Positions 44,905 through 54,412 of a DNA stretch of 64,000 nt are shown here, piece by piece. Position numbers and translations under genes: made by a program. This DNA comes from CBDBES01 sp965204465 (lineage in GTDB: Bacteria > Spirochaetota > Leptospiria > Turneriellales > CBDBES01), in NCBI GenBank assembly GCA_965204465.1, contig OZ241995.1, positions 868,001 to 932,000 on the forward strand, written 5' to 3'. The notes beneath the pieces are model-generated. The model worked only from the letters and a program-made list of their open reading frames with translations, did not search any database and was not told the origin of the DNA. How positions within the stretch are numbered: position 1 is the stretch's first letter; every line of letters begins with the position of its first letter.

Positions 44905-45729
44905 CTATAAATAATATTTTGCTATGGAAAGAGCAGTTGGATAATAACTCCCCCCAAAATGATTTGCATGAACAAGATAAGGATAGATTTGGTATAGTAT
45001 TTTTAGATCTTTATAGACTGTTGGAATAGAATATTCATCATGATAAGCATTATAAAAATTGCTTCTAAATCCGCCAAACATCTCTGTAAAGGCAAGATCC
45101 ATTAAAGCATCCGCATAATAAATAGCAGGATCAATAAAGAAAGGCCCCTCATTGCCCCAATACAGATTACCTATCCATAAATCTCCATGAATAAGGGAAG
45201 GGGTTGGATCATGATTCAGTAACATAGGTAATTTTTGATGTAATTTATCCCATATTTTTTGATCTGCATTGTCGATTGAATTCGTATTGCAATACAGGTC
45301 TAATGGGAACTTTATTCTATTATTCCAAAAAAATTCAATCCAGTCCTGAGAAGTGGTATTCTTTTGGGACATCCTTCCAATAAAATTATCATAATCCAAT
45401 CCAAAATAATCTTTATGATTACGATGAATTCTGGCCAATACCCTACCCGCCTCTGCATGATCAGGTTCTCTTGGTTCCAGATATTCTAATAGCATTTCAT
45501 TTTCTGTAAGATCAATTACTGTAGGCACCAATGCCCCTGCCTCTTTTAAGGCATCCAGCCCTTTTTTTTCGGCAAGAAACATTCCTTGAGGAGGATCAGG
45601 ATTGTATTTTAAGATAAATGTACCTTTAGAAGCATATACCTTATATACATCACTGATCCCTTCTCCTTTTTTCTGAATTTCTGTTTTGGAATAAATTTTT
45701 CCGGTGATTTCTTCAAAAGCAGATAACAT
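44905..45729 (-). CDS. Fructosamine kinase-family protein
   Basis: 274 codons. The aminoglycoside/choline-kinase-like fold has YKVYASKGTFILKYNPDPPQ, catalytic LIHGDLWIGNLYWGNEG near residue 181 (Asp in HGD), then FFIDPAIYYADALMDLAFTE with the second metal Asp. This is the fructosamine/ribulosamine 3-kinase family, which repairs glycated protein lysines by phosphorylating them. The gene precedes hemE by 8 bases. A link to haem synthesis is not known. Confidence 0.85.
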   Translation of the reverse strand: MLSAFEEITGKIYSKTEIQKKGEGISDVYKVYASKGTFILKYNPDPPQGMFLAEKKGLDALKEAGALVPTVIDLTENEMLLEYLEPREPDHAEAGRVLARIHRNHKDYFGLDYDNFIGRMSQKNTTSQDWIEFFWNNRIKFPLDLYCNTNSIDNADQKIWDKLHQKLPMLLNHDPTPSLIHGDLWIGNLYWGNEGPFFIDPAIYYADALMDLAFTEMFGGFRSNFYNAYHDEYSIPTVYKDLKILYQIYPYLVHANHFGGSYYPTALSIAKYYL

Positions 45730-45764
45730 ACTCTTTAAATCATAGATAAAAATAGAATCAGAGA

Positions 45765-46538
45765 TTATAAATCAATTTCTAAAACAACCGGACAATGATC
45801 TGATCCCATCTGTCTATTCAGATGTCCGCTATGGATTACCTGGGGAACGAGCGTTTTATCTACAAAAAAATAATCAATCCGCCATCCTACATTTCTTTCT
45901 CTGGCCCTGGAAGGCATATCCCACCAGGTATAACTGATCTTATTAGAATGTTGATGACGAAAAATATCTACCCAATCCGCCTTAATGACTCTATCTACCC
46001 AACTTCTTTCTTCAGGCCTAAAACCTATATTATTTTGATTCTCTTTAGGGCGGGCCAAATCAATTTCATTATGCGCTACATTCAGGTCTCCGCAAAAAAT
46101 GATCTTACGTTTTCCATCTCTCATTTTGTTTATATACTTTAAAAAGTGATCATAAAATTGTAATTTTTCTTTCCAGGCCTCATCGCTTTTACCCCCATTA
46201 GGAAAATATATTCCGAAAGCAGTCAGATCATTATGTTCAAATCGAATGACCCTTCCTTCATAATCATTCCAGCCTGTCATGCCTGTGGATATTTCTGCAT
46301 TTTTGAATTTTTCTTTCAACAGCCATACAGAAACGCCTGAATAACCCTTTTTTTGGGCAGAATGGTAATTTTGCTGATAAAATTTATTTTGAATAAGATA
46401 TTCAGAAAGCTGTTCGGGAGAGGCCTTTGTTTCTTGCAGAAAAAGAACATCTGGCTTTTCTTTCTGTATGACCCTTTGGAGCTCTTCCTTTCTTTCTATT
46501 GCTCTAATGCCATTTACATTCCAGGATATGAATTTCAT
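45765..46538 (-). CDS. xth: Exodeoxyribonuclease III family AP endonuclease
   Basis: 257 codons from the ATG at 46538; the TTG at 46550 only adds MIKF. FISWNVNGIRAIERKEEL, the catalytic Glu in LFLQETKASPEQL, IIFCGDLNVAHNEIDLARPK, WRIDYFFVDKTLVPQV and GSDHCPVVLEIDL are all present. It cleaves DNA 5' of abasic sites and has 3' exonuclease activity. Compact length matches ExoA/Xth. It is 35 bases upstream of the fructosamine kinase gene. No other repair genes are nearby. Confidence 0.93.
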   Translation of the reverse strand: MKFISWNVNGIRAIERKEELQRVIQKEKPDVLFLQETKASPEQLSEYLIQNKFYQQNYHSAQKKGYSGVSVWLLKEKFKNAEISTGMTGWNDYEGRVIRFEHNDLTAFGIYFPNGGKSDEAWKEKLQFYDHFLKYINKMRDGKRKIIFCGDLNVAHNEIDLARPKENQNNIGFRPEERSWVDRVIKADWVDIFRHQHSNKISYTWWDMPSRARERNVGWRIDYFFVDKTLVPQVIHSGHLNRQMGSDHCPVVLEIDL

Positions 46539-46666
46539 GAATTTAATCAATAAAAAGTGATTTACAAATTAAGCACTTATCTTTAGAGTACATTATGGCA
46601 ATTTATTTTTTCTTTTGACATGTTCAACATTGATTTTTCTAAAGCCGATTATCATTAAAGAGAAAT

Positions 46667-47641
46667 ATGCGTCAATTGTATACACTTATATTTTTTTTTA
46701 TTTGTACTTTTTTCCTATCATGCCTATTTAAAGAAATAGCTATATACGGTCAATTCTTATATCCTCCTAAACCTTCTGATGAAATAATAGATGAAAAAAT
46801 AAAAGAGAGAAAACTTACCTCTAGTCAACCTAAAAAAGCCAGGAAAAAAAAACAATCTAAAAGTCTTTTAAAGGAAAAGTTTGATGGAGAATTGGTAATA
46901 CCCATTACAAGCCATATTGATGCGTATGTAAAAGATCCTGAAAAAGGCTTCATCGTGCTTACCTGGAGAGATATTCACCCACCTGCTTCCAGTAAAAATG
47001 AAATATATAGATATCTGATCTATAGATCAAATTCTCCTATCCAAAGTACTAAAGATCTGGATAAAGCCGTAAAAAAAGATATTATTGATCCTGGTATAGA
47101 AAGGTTTTTAGATAGATATACTTCTACGAATGGTCGTTATTTTTATGCCATACAGACAATAACTTATCATATTCCTACCAGAGAAGTTCATTATAGCTCT
47201 GTTTTCGTTAAATGGAAAAATAGTACTGTAGAACCTATATCCCCAAGCCAGCCTAAAAATTATTATGCTAATGTCCCTAAGATCATCAACCCCAAACAAT
47301 ACTCAGTATCTGGAAAAAATGCTGCGCGAAAAAAAATAGTAAAAAAGAAGAAATCAAATATAGACAAGCCAGCCTCTTCTCATAGGAGATTGAATAGAGT
47401 ACTTAAATCCTATTACATTACGAATAAGTATGCAGTGGCAATAAGAAAATTAAAAAATTTTGGTCTGGAAAAGAATAAAAAGATCAGAGCAAAGGCTTTA
47501 TTCTATTTGGCTCTTTCTTATTACAATCAAAATCAATATGACCAGGCTTATAAATATTTTTCTCACCCCACTGTTCAAGACTTCTATAGCAGAAGATCAG
47601 TTTTTTGGCGCCAAAGAACATTAGAAAGATTGGATAGATAG
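46667..47641 (+). CDS. Exported protein with FN3-like domain and TPR-like C-terminus
   Basis: 324 codons. The N-terminal hydrophobic segment (LYTLIFFFICTFFLSCLFKE) contains a possible lipobox FFLSC. A lysine-rich stretch (KARKKKQSKSLLKEK) follows. Residues about 85-195 look like a fibronectin-type fold: KGFIVLTWRDIHPPASSKNE, RYLIYRSNSPIQST and RYFYAIQTITYHIPTREVHY. The C-terminus has helical units (KALFYLALSYYNQNQYDQAY). It resembles a short version of the giant protein starting at 62023. The next gene follows after 4 bases. Function unknown, likely envelope. Confidence 0.65.
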   Translation: MRQLYTLIFFFICTFFLSCLFKEIAIYGQFLYPPKPSDEIIDEKIKERKLTSSQPKKARKKKQSKSLLKEKFDGELVIPITSHIDAYVKDPEKGFIVLTWRDIHPPASSKNEIYRYLIYRSNSPIQSTKDLDKAVKKDIIDPGIERFLDRYTSTNGRYFYAIQTITYHIPTREVHYSSVFVKWKNSTVEPISPSQPKNYYANVPKIINPKQYSVSGKNAARKKIVKKKKSNIDKPASSHRRLNRVLKSYYITNKYAVAIRKLKNFGLEKNKKIRAKALFYLALSYYNQNQYDQAYKYFSHPTVQDFYSRRSVFWRQRTLERLDR

Positions 47642-47645
47642 ATTT

Positions 47646-48752
47646 ATGAAACCAATTTATCTCTTGATAGGGTTTTTATTGATCAGTTCAATCGCTGGAT
47701 CTTATGTGTACTTTAATATTTTTAAGAAAGCGAAAGATCAGGAAGCCATGGAACAAGAGCTTGGTAAAAAGTTTAGGAAGGCTAAACTTCTTTTGGAACA
47801 GAATACAAAAGAGGCTTCTCAACAGGCATTTGATATTTTGACCACCATATTAGCGGGACATCCAGATAGTAAGTTTGTAAGTGATATCTATCTTGCTATT
47901 GGGGAATTATACGAAAAAATGGATATGCATGGAATGGCCTTATCTAAATACCGTAAGGCTTTAGAACATAAAAATATCTCAGAAAAGACAAAAAAAAGAG
48001 TTACTTTCAAAATTGCTAAACTAACCAATACTACTTTATACGAAGATGAAGCCTATATAAATCTATTAACTCTTTCAAAGGAAGTAGATGATCCTAAATT
48101 TAAATCGGAAGTGTATACAGCACTTGCAAAGCTCTATATTCATGCAAAACTGGATCGAAAGGCCATAATAAGTTTAAAAGTTGCTATAAGAGAAGACCCA
48201 TATAATTTAGAGGCTACAAAAACCTTGGCCAACTTATTGAAAAAATATCCTGATCATAAGAGTTCATTCCATGTTTATGAAAATTATTTAGAAGGTATAG
48301 GAGAGAACTCTTCTAAATACAAAAGTATTTTACCAAAATACTCAAAGAAGATATTGCAAAAGGGCCTTGAGTATTATGGTAAAAAAAAATATCATAAGGC
48401 CATTGAAAAATTCAAATATCTTATCCGCCGCCATCCAGAGATTGCTGCATCCGAAACGGCACTATTCTATTCGGGAGAAAGCTATTTCTATCTTAAAAAG
48501 CACAATGATGCGATGCGATGCTATAAAAAGGTGTTAGCTAATTCTATTTCTTCTAAGGATGATCTTTCTTTGATCAGGCTAGGGGAGTTATACTTACATG
48601 GTCAGAATTATCAGAAGGCTTTGCATTACTTTAGAAAGATTAGGAATAAATTTCCGGATAGTAAATATTCGCAAGTTGCAAAGGACTGGGAGATGGAAGT
48701 AAATCAACTCTATAGAGACGCTAATAAACTGGCCTCTTATAATACTCTTTAA
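47646..48752 (+). CDS. Membrane-anchored TPR-repeat protein
   Basis: 368 codons. One N-terminal helix (IYLLIGFLLISSIAGSYVYF) anchors the protein, and the rest is tetratricopeptide-like: IYLAIGELYEKMDMHGMALS, VYTALAKLYIHAKLDRKAII, ALFYSGESYFYLKKHNDAMR and LGELYLHGQNYQKALHYFRK. It has at least five helical pairs. TPR lipoprotein-like scaffolds of this kind mediate protein contacts at the envelope. It follows the FN3-like gene by 4 bases and is probably its partner. It is the last gene before the GLUG region. Confidence 0.75.
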   Translation: MKPIYLLIGFLLISSIAGSYVYFNIFKKAKDQEAMEQELGKKFRKAKLLLEQNTKEASQQAFDILTTILAGHPDSKFVSDIYLAIGELYEKMDMHGMALSKYRKALEHKNISEKTKKRVTFKIAKLTNTTLYEDEAYINLLTLSKEVDDPKFKSEVYTALAKLYIHAKLDRKAIISLKVAIREDPYNLEATKTLANLLKKYPDHKSSFHVYENYLEGIGENSSKYKSILPKYSKKILQKGLEYYGKKKYHKAIEKFKYLIRRHPEIAASETALFYSGESYFYLKKHNDAMRCYKKVLANSISSKDDLSLIRLGELYLHGQNYQKALHYFRKIRNKFPDSKYSQVAKDWEMEVNQLYRDANKLASYNTL

Positions 48753-48759
48753 AAAGTAG

Positions 48760-48800
48760 TTATTTTTCTTTTTTTTATGTAAAACCTGTGTTCGTAGGGT
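48760..48800 (+). repeat. T-tract plus GTTCGTAGGGTAAG repeat
   Basis: TTTTTCTTTTTTTTATGTAAA followed by ACCTGTGTTCGTAGGGTAAG. It resembles 51482-51525 and 54418-54460 (GTGCCCGTAGGGTGAAAAG). It may be a terminator-like repeat at the end of the TPR gene. Confidence 0.5.
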
Positions 48801-48803
48801 AAG

Positions 48804-48850
48804 AAAAAATACTTGCCTTTTTGTTTATAATTTATAGTTTATAAACAATA
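48804..48850 (+). promoter_or_regulatory. Promoter region of GLUG lipoprotein 1 with internal dyad
   Basis: AAAAAATACTTGCCT then TATAAT within 7 bases and TAGTTT 16 bases after TTGCCT. A dyad GTTTATAA...TTATAAAC covers 48823-48846 and could bind a dimeric regulator. A strong AAAGGAGG lies at 48887-48894 before the ATG at 48903. The same sequence, two bases different, precedes the second copy. Confidence 0.5.
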
Positions 48851-48902
48851 TCTAAGTATTTTAAGAGGTTAGCCATACCAACCCTTAAAGGAGGAATAAA
48901 AT

Positions 48903-51479
48903 ATGAAAATGAATAGTTTATACAGCATAATGGCCATAGCAGCCATTCTATCCCTGTCTTTCTGCAAGGATGATAAAGATGATCCAGAACCAAATCCAAT
49001 GCCAATGGAGGAAGACCCAGCAGGCATAACCTATTCACAACAAGACAAATCAGAATTCCCAGACACGTTCACACTTACGGAAGAAGACAGTAATAATAAT
49101 ATGGTTGAGTATACCATTGTTTTAAATACCCAACCCACTGCAAATGTAGAAATAGAGATCACTCTTCCCTCTGATGCTCCTTCTAATTTAAGTATTGCTT
49201 CTGGCAGCCAAAATGAAAGTGGTGCAGGCTCTTCCATCACCCTTACCTATACTACGGATAATTGGAATAATTCCCAAACGGTAACATTGACCCTTACTGA
49301 TGATACCATGTCTAGCTCGATCAATGGCAGCTTGACTCATATCGTTACGAGTGGCGATCCTAATTATAATAATAAGGATACACTGAATAGAACCATAACA
49401 TTGAAACTCAGAGACACTGAGGCAGGGGTACTCTATCAAAAAGATAATGCAAGCCTGCCAGAAACGATTGAACTCACGGAGGGAACGGATAGTGAATATC
49501 GCTATATGATCGTATTGGCAAAGCAACCCACTCATGATGTAACCATCAACATTAACCTCAATAATTCACCAGATAATCTAAGGCTAAATGAAGGTGGAAC
49601 TCCTGTAACTTTTACCTCTATTATATTTACCAATTCTTCTGGTGGCGTAAATGGATGGGATATACCTCAAACCATAAATCTTACCTTCACGGATAATGAT
49701 ATTTTCTCCGGGCCGGTCATGCCCACCTTAACCCATAGCACATCCTCTACAGATAATGAGTATATGGGTATACCCAATAAAAATTTGATGATCAGTCTAA
49801 TAGATGATGAGAATCCTACTCCATGCGATCAATCAGGTGCTGTTGACGAAAATGACTTTGACCCTGAGATAGACGGAGAGGATTATGGAATGGGAACAGA
49901 AGATAACCCATACATTATATGTAATGCAGATCAGTTGCAGTTTATCGGTATTGGTGATATTGATACACCAGCAAGTGAATTACTAGGTGAAACTGTATTC
50001 TATGAATTGGGTAAAGACATAGACGCTTCTTCTATTACTGCTGAATACACCTGCCCCGCAGACCCTACGGGTACATGTACAGGATTCCAACCCATCGGAA
50101 CGAATGCAAATAGATTCAAAGGCACTTTAGACGGAAAGGGATTCACCATAAGCGATCTTATGGTGAATATCAATGTTACCGGCAGCTCTTATGCAGGCCT
50201 CTTTGGATTTACATCGGGCGCGAATATCAGGAATATTGGCTTATTGAATGTGGATATTTTTTCTTCTGCTACTGATACTTCTTTTGCAGGGGGCCTGGTA
50301 GGGAATAATAATCGTAGTAGTATAACCAATTCCTACTTTACAGGGAATATTTCTTCTGCTGCTTCTCGTACTTCTTCTCATGCAGGGGGCCTGGTAGGGA
50401 ATAATGATCGTAGTAGTATAACTAATTCCTACTCTACAGGGAATGTTTCTTCTTTTGCTACTATTTCTCGTTCTAATGCAGGGGGCCTGGTAGGGAATAA
50501 TAGTCGTAGTAGTATAACCAATTCCTACTCTACAGGGAATGTTTCTTCTTTTACTGCTTCTGCTCCTTTTTCAGGCGGCCTGGTAGCGAGTAATCTTAGT
50601 AATAGTAGTATAACCAATTCCTACTCTACAGGGAATGTTTCTTCTTCTACTCTTTCTACTTCTTCTACTCCTCGTGCAGGCGGCCTGGTAGGGCAGAATC
50701 TTAATAATAATAGTATAACCAATTCCTATTATGATCTAAATACTTCGACATTATCTAAAAATGGTATGGTAGTCTCCGATACTGATGTAGACTTCAACTC
50801 AGGTATTCTTACTTGTATAGGCGGTTTATTAACTTCTGAATTCATGGCTCCTACAGAACCTTTTACACCTCCTACTACAGAACCATGTGAGGATGATCCA
50901 ACTACGCCGGATACAACAGAACCTTTGAAGCCTTTCTTCAACTGGTATACTCCTTTTGATATAGATAATGCAGACATGGACAATAACCTTATGACGGGTA
51001 TTGACCAATCTTCGGTTCGATATGATATTAATGATGACGGTAGTGTTGCCGATACAGAGCCATTCATCTGGAATTTTGGCACTGATCAAGAATATCCCTT
51101 TATAGCCTCTATCCCTGGAACAGTAGACGAACAAGCGGTGAGAATGGCTTCTGGTTTCTTACGTTTTTCAAACACCACCATTGGAGAACTCTCTGAAGAC
51201 GATTTCGTATTTTTCTATGACATAGACGATCCTGCCATGGATATTACTACTTCTGGCCAAAATGTGCAGGGCACTACCGCAGGTAATTATGTAATAGAAG
51301 ATGCGGTGGATGCAAGTGGTGTTGCGTTGGCTACTCCACCCACAGTAACCAATGCAGGTGTGATCAATGGAGTAAACTCTCTTGCAGCAAATAGCGAATT
51401 TTATTTAAAGGTTACCTTTACCAGGGGTGCCTCGCCTAATACGGCTAGTTTTACCCGTAGGTATAGGTTTAAAAAATAA
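48903..51479 (+). CDS. GLUG-repeat surface lipoprotein, copy 1
   Basis: 858 codons. The signal MAIAAILSLSFC ends in a lipobox, then an acidic linker (KDDKDDPEPNPMPMEEDPA). Two Calx-beta-like domains follow (VEYTIVLNTQPTANVEIEIT and YRYMIVLAKQPTHDVTININ). A repeat region at about 410-620 has five GLUG-type units, GGLVGNN-x-SSITNSYSTGN and variants, plus a leading AGLFGFTSGANIRNIGLLNV. A C-terminal domain shared with copy 2 follows (FFNWYTPFDIDNADMDNNLM, NFGTDQEYPFIASIP), ending FTRRYRFKK. GLUG proteins in bacteria are adhesin-like. The gene has its own strong SD and promoter. The 5' and 3' thirds are nearly identical to copy 2; the middle is not. Confidence 0.85.
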   Translation: MKMNSLYSIMAIAAILSLSFCKDDKDDPEPNPMPMEEDPAGITYSQQDKSEFPDTFTLTEEDSNNNMVEYTIVLNTQPTANVEIEITLPSDAPSNLSIASGSQNESGAGSSITLTYTTDNWNNSQTVTLTLTDDTMSSSINGSLTHIVTSGDPNYNNKDTLNRTITLKLRDTEAGVLYQKDNASLPETIELTEGTDSEYRYMIVLAKQPTHDVTININLNNSPDNLRLNEGGTPVTFTSIIFTNSSGGVNGWDIPQTINLTFTDNDIFSGPVMPTLTHSTSSTDNEYMGIPNKNLMISLIDDENPTPCDQSGAVDENDFDPEIDGEDYGMGTEDNPYIICNADQLQFIGIGDIDTPASELLGETVFYELGKDIDASSITAEYTCPADPTGTCTGFQPIGTNANRFKGTLDGKGFTISDLMVNINVTGSSYAGLFGFTSGANIRNIGLLNVDIFSSATDTSFAGGLVGNNNRSSITNSYFTGNISSAASRTSSHAGGLVGNNDRSSITNSYSTGNVSSFATISRSNAGGLVGNNSRSSITNSYSTGNVSSFTASAPFSGGLVASNLSNSSITNSYSTGNVSSSTLSTSSTPRAGGLVGQNLNNNSITNSYYDLNTSTLSKNGMVVSDTDVDFNSGILTCIGGLLTSEFMAPTEPFTPPTTEPCEDDPTTPDTTEPLKPFFNWYTPFDIDNADMDNNLMTGIDQSSVRYDINDDGSVADTEPFIWNFGTDQEYPFIASIPGTVDEQAVRMASGFLRFSNTTIGELSEDDFVFFYDIDDPAMDITTSGQNVQGTTAGNYVIEDAVDASGVALATPPTVTNAGVINGVNSLAANSEFYLKVTFTRGASPNTASFTRRYRFKK

Positions 51480-51817
51480 TTTACTTTCTTTCTTTTTTTT
51501 ATGGAAAACTTGTGCCCGTAGGGTGAAAAGAAAGAAACAAAGACCTGTGCCCGTAGGGTGAAAAAGGCTCCATTTCGCAGGCATCCATGCCTGCGTCCCC
51601 AAATGATCACCCCAGACACTTGACCTCCTGTGTTGCTACGCAACCATTCGGTGCAAGTCGTCTGCCCATAGCTGGAAAGAAAGAAGAAAGAAAGAAAAGA
51701 AGGAAGAAAAGAAGGAAGAAAAAATACTTGCCTTTTTGTTTATAATTTATAGTTTATAAACAATATCTAAGTATTTTAAAAGGTTAGTCATACCAACCCT
51801 TAAAGGAGGAATAAAAT
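51480..51817 (+). other. Repeat-rich spacer between the GLUG genes
   Basis: 338 bases. It contains two copies of GTGCCCGTAGGGTGAAA at about 51510 and 51550, a palindrome GCAGGCATccATGCCTGC at about 51578-51595, and a purine-only tract of AAAGAAAG and GAAGGAAGAAAAG units at 51674-51724. The promoter of copy 2 follows: AAAAAATACTTG at 51719-51730 and the GTTTATAA dyad at 51738-51761. No coding frame is credible. Confidence 0.75.
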
Positions 51818-54412
51818 ATGAAAATGAATAGTTTATACAGCATAATGGCCATAGCAGCCATTCTATCCCTGCCTTTCTGCAAGGATGATAAAGATGATCC
51901 AGAACCAAATCCAATGCCAATGGAGGAAGACCCAGCAGGCATAACCTATTCACAACAAGACAAATCAGAATTCCCAGACACGTTCACACTCACGGAAGAA
52001 GACAGTAATAGTAATATGGTTGAATATACCATTGTTTTAAATACCCAACCCACTGCAAATGTAGAAATAAAGATCACTCTTCCCTCTGATGCTCCTTCTA
52101 ATTTAAATATTGCTTCTGGCAGTCAAAATGAAAGCGGCGCAGGCTCTTCCATCACCCTTACCTTTGCTACGGATACTTGGGATACCCCCCAAAGAGTATC
52201 ATTGACCCTTGTGGATGATGACATAATCTCTGAAGATGCCTCTGTTACCATTACTCATTCCTCTACAAGTAATGACTCTGGCTATGATTCTATTCCTGAT
52301 CATGATCTTGTGGTCACTACAAAAGATGAAGATACTCCATGTACTACCCAGCCAGGCGCTGGTGCAGAAGATGATTTTACCCCTAATATAGCCGGAGAAA
52401 ATTATGGTGCTGGAATGGAAAATGACCCATACATTATATGCAATGCAGATCAATTGCAGGCAATGAGAGATGACCTTAATGCTTATTATGAGTTGGGGCA
52501 AGACATAGATGCTTCTTCGGTTAATACTAATACATGCCCTGAGGGTACTACAGGTACATGCACAGGATTTCAACCCATTGGAAGAGATCGTAGAAATAGA
52601 TTCAGAGGTACTTTAGATGGAAAGGGATTCACCATAAATGGTCTTACGATCAATATCGATCTTACCTCTAGTGAATTTAGTGCAGGCCTTTTCGGGTATA
52701 TATTCGATGCAAATATCAGAAATATTGGCCTTTTGAATGTAGATATAGATGCTTCTACTTCTGCTTCTGGTAGTTCTTCTGCAGGCGGCCTGGTAGGCGT
52801 GAATGAAAGGAGCACTATAACCAATTCCTACTCTACGGGAAATGTTTCTTCTTCTGCTTCTGGTAGTTCTTCTGCAGGCGGCCTGATAGGGTCGAATAGT
52901 GAGAGGTGTAGTATAGCCAATTCCTACTCTACAGGTAATGTTTCTTCTACTTCTGCTTCTGGTAGTTCTTCTGCAGGCGGCCTGGTAGGGAATAATAATA
53001 GTAGTAGTAGTATAACCAATTCCTACTCTACGGGAAATGTTTCTTCTTCTGCTTCTGGTTCCGGTATTTCTTCTGCAGGCGGCCTGGTAGCCTTCAATAG
53101 TAGTATTAGTACTATAAGCAATTCTTACTCTACAGGAAATGTTGATTCTTCTGCTTCTGGTTCTAGTATTTCTTCTGCAGGCGGCCTGGCAGGGCAGAAT
53201 ACTAGTAGTAGTAGTATAGCCAATTCCTACTCTACGGGAAATGTTTCTTCTGCTTCTGGTTCTAGTAGTTCTTCTGCAGGCGGCCTGGTAGGGGATAATA
53301 ATAGTAGTATAACCAATTCCTACTCTACAGGGAATGTTTCTTCTTCTACTTCTGATACTTCTTATGCAGGCGGCCTGGTAGCCTTCAATAGTAGTATTAG
53401 TACTATAAGCAATTCCTACTCTACAGGAAATGTTTCTTCTTCTACTTCTGGTAATCATTTTTCTTATGCAGGCGGTCTGGTAGGGTGGAATACTAGTGGT
53501 GGTATAAGCAATTCCTACTCTACAGGGAATGCTTCTTCTTCTGCTTCCGGTAGTTCTTTTGCAGGCGGCCTGGTAGGGCAGAATAATGCTGGTAGTATAA
53601 GCAATTCCTACTCTACAGGGAATGCTTCTTCTTCTGCTTCCGGTAGTTCTTTTGCAGGCGGCCTGGTAGGGGAGAATAGTGCTGGTAGTATAACTAATTC
53701 CTATTATGATCAAGATACTTCAACATTATTCAGAAATGGTAGTGAAATCCTCCAGGTGAACGAAATGGCTGTAGCCTCTAACGAAAGTGGCACTCTTACA
53801 TGTGTAGGCGGCTTTGCATCATCTTCATTTACTACGAATACATCCATTGATACAGGAACATGCGATGATGCATCTCCCACCATTTTCTTTAATTGGTATA
53901 CTCCTTTTGATATAGATAATGCAGACACGGACAATAACCTTATGACGGGTATTGACCAATCTTCGGTTCGATATGATATTAATGATGACGGTAGTGTTGC
54001 CGATACAGAGCCATTCATCTGGAATTTTGGCACTGATCAAGAATATCCCTTTATAGCCTCTATCCCTCAAACGGAAGACGAGCAAGCGGTGAGAATGGCT
54101 TCTGGTTTCTTACGCTTCTCAAACACCACCATTGGAACGCCTTCTGCTAGTGACTTCGTATTCTTCTATGACATAGACAATCTTAGCATGAATGTTGACA
54201 CTTCTGGCACGGGAGTGCAGGGCACTACCGCTAACGGTTACGAGATTCAAGATGCAGACGGTAATGCGCTGGCTTCACCCTCAGTAACGAATGCAGGTGT
54301 GATCAGTGGAATAAACTCGGGTCCCGCTGAATTTTATTTAAAGGTCACCTTTATCAGGGGTGCCTCGCCTAATACGGCTAGTTTTACCCGTAGGTATAGG
54401 TTTAAAAAATAA
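51818..54412 (+). CDS. GLUG-repeat surface lipoprotein, copy 2
   Basis: 864 codons. Same lipobox (AILSLPFC) and acidic linker as copy 1, and the same first Calx-beta-like domain up to about residue 110. It has only one such domain. The GLUG region has about ten units (GGLVGVNERSTITNSYSTGN, GGLVAFNSSISTISNSYSTG and so on) with long serine-rich spacers, against five in copy 1. The C-terminal domain is again nearly identical (FDIDNADTDNNLMTGIDQSS, FTRRYRFKK). Serine- and glycine-rich tracts of repeats (SSSASGSSSAGG) suggest slippage and recombination shaped it. It looks like an adhesin or surface antigen under diversification. Long open frames on the opposite strand here are a composition artefact. 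Confidence 0.85.
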   Translation: MKMNSLYSIMAIAAILSLPFCKDDKDDPEPNPMPMEEDPAGITYSQQDKSEFPDTFTLTEEDSNSNMVEYTIVLNTQPTANVEIKITLPSDAPSNLNIASGSQNESGAGSSITLTFATDTWDTPQRVSLTLVDDDIISEDASVTITHSSTSNDSGYDSIPDHDLVVTTKDEDTPCTTQPGAGAEDDFTPNIAGENYGAGMENDPYIICNADQLQAMRDDLNAYYELGQDIDASSVNTNTCPEGTTGTCTGFQPIGRDRRNRFRGTLDGKGFTINGLTINIDLTSSEFSAGLFGYIFDANIRNIGLLNVDIDASTSASGSSSAGGLVGVNERSTITNSYSTGNVSSSASGSSSAGGLIGSNSERCSIANSYSTGNVSSTSASGSSSAGGLVGNNNSSSSITNSYSTGNVSSSASGSGISSAGGLVAFNSSISTISNSYSTGNVDSSASGSSISSAGGLAGQNTSSSSIANSYSTGNVSSASGSSSSSAGGLVGDNNSSITNSYSTGNVSSSTSDTSYAGGLVAFNSSISTISNSYSTGNVSSSTSGNHFSYAGGLVGWNTSGGISNSYSTGNASSSASGSSFAGGLVGQNNAGSISNSYSTGNASSSASGSSFAGGLVGENSAGSITNSYYDQDTSTLFRNGSEILQVNEMAVASNESGTLTCVGGFASSSFTTNTSIDTGTCDDASPTIFFNWYTPFDIDNADTDNNLMTGIDQSSVRYDINDDGSVADTEPFIWNFGTDQEYPFIASIPQTEDEQAVRMASGFLRFSNTTIGTPSASDFVFFYDIDNLSMNVDTSGTGVQGTTANGYEIQDADGNALASPSVTNAGVISGINSGPAEFYLKVTFIRGASPNTASFTRRYRFKK

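Noticed and set aside
52613..53713. Long open frame on the minus strand across the GLUG repeats of copy 2 (about 366 codons)
   Set aside because: It mirrors the Ser/Gly-rich repeats of the plus strand (AYTTSIILPYQAACKRTTGS repeats), has no ribosome-binding site and no natural composition. The plus-strand protein explains the region.
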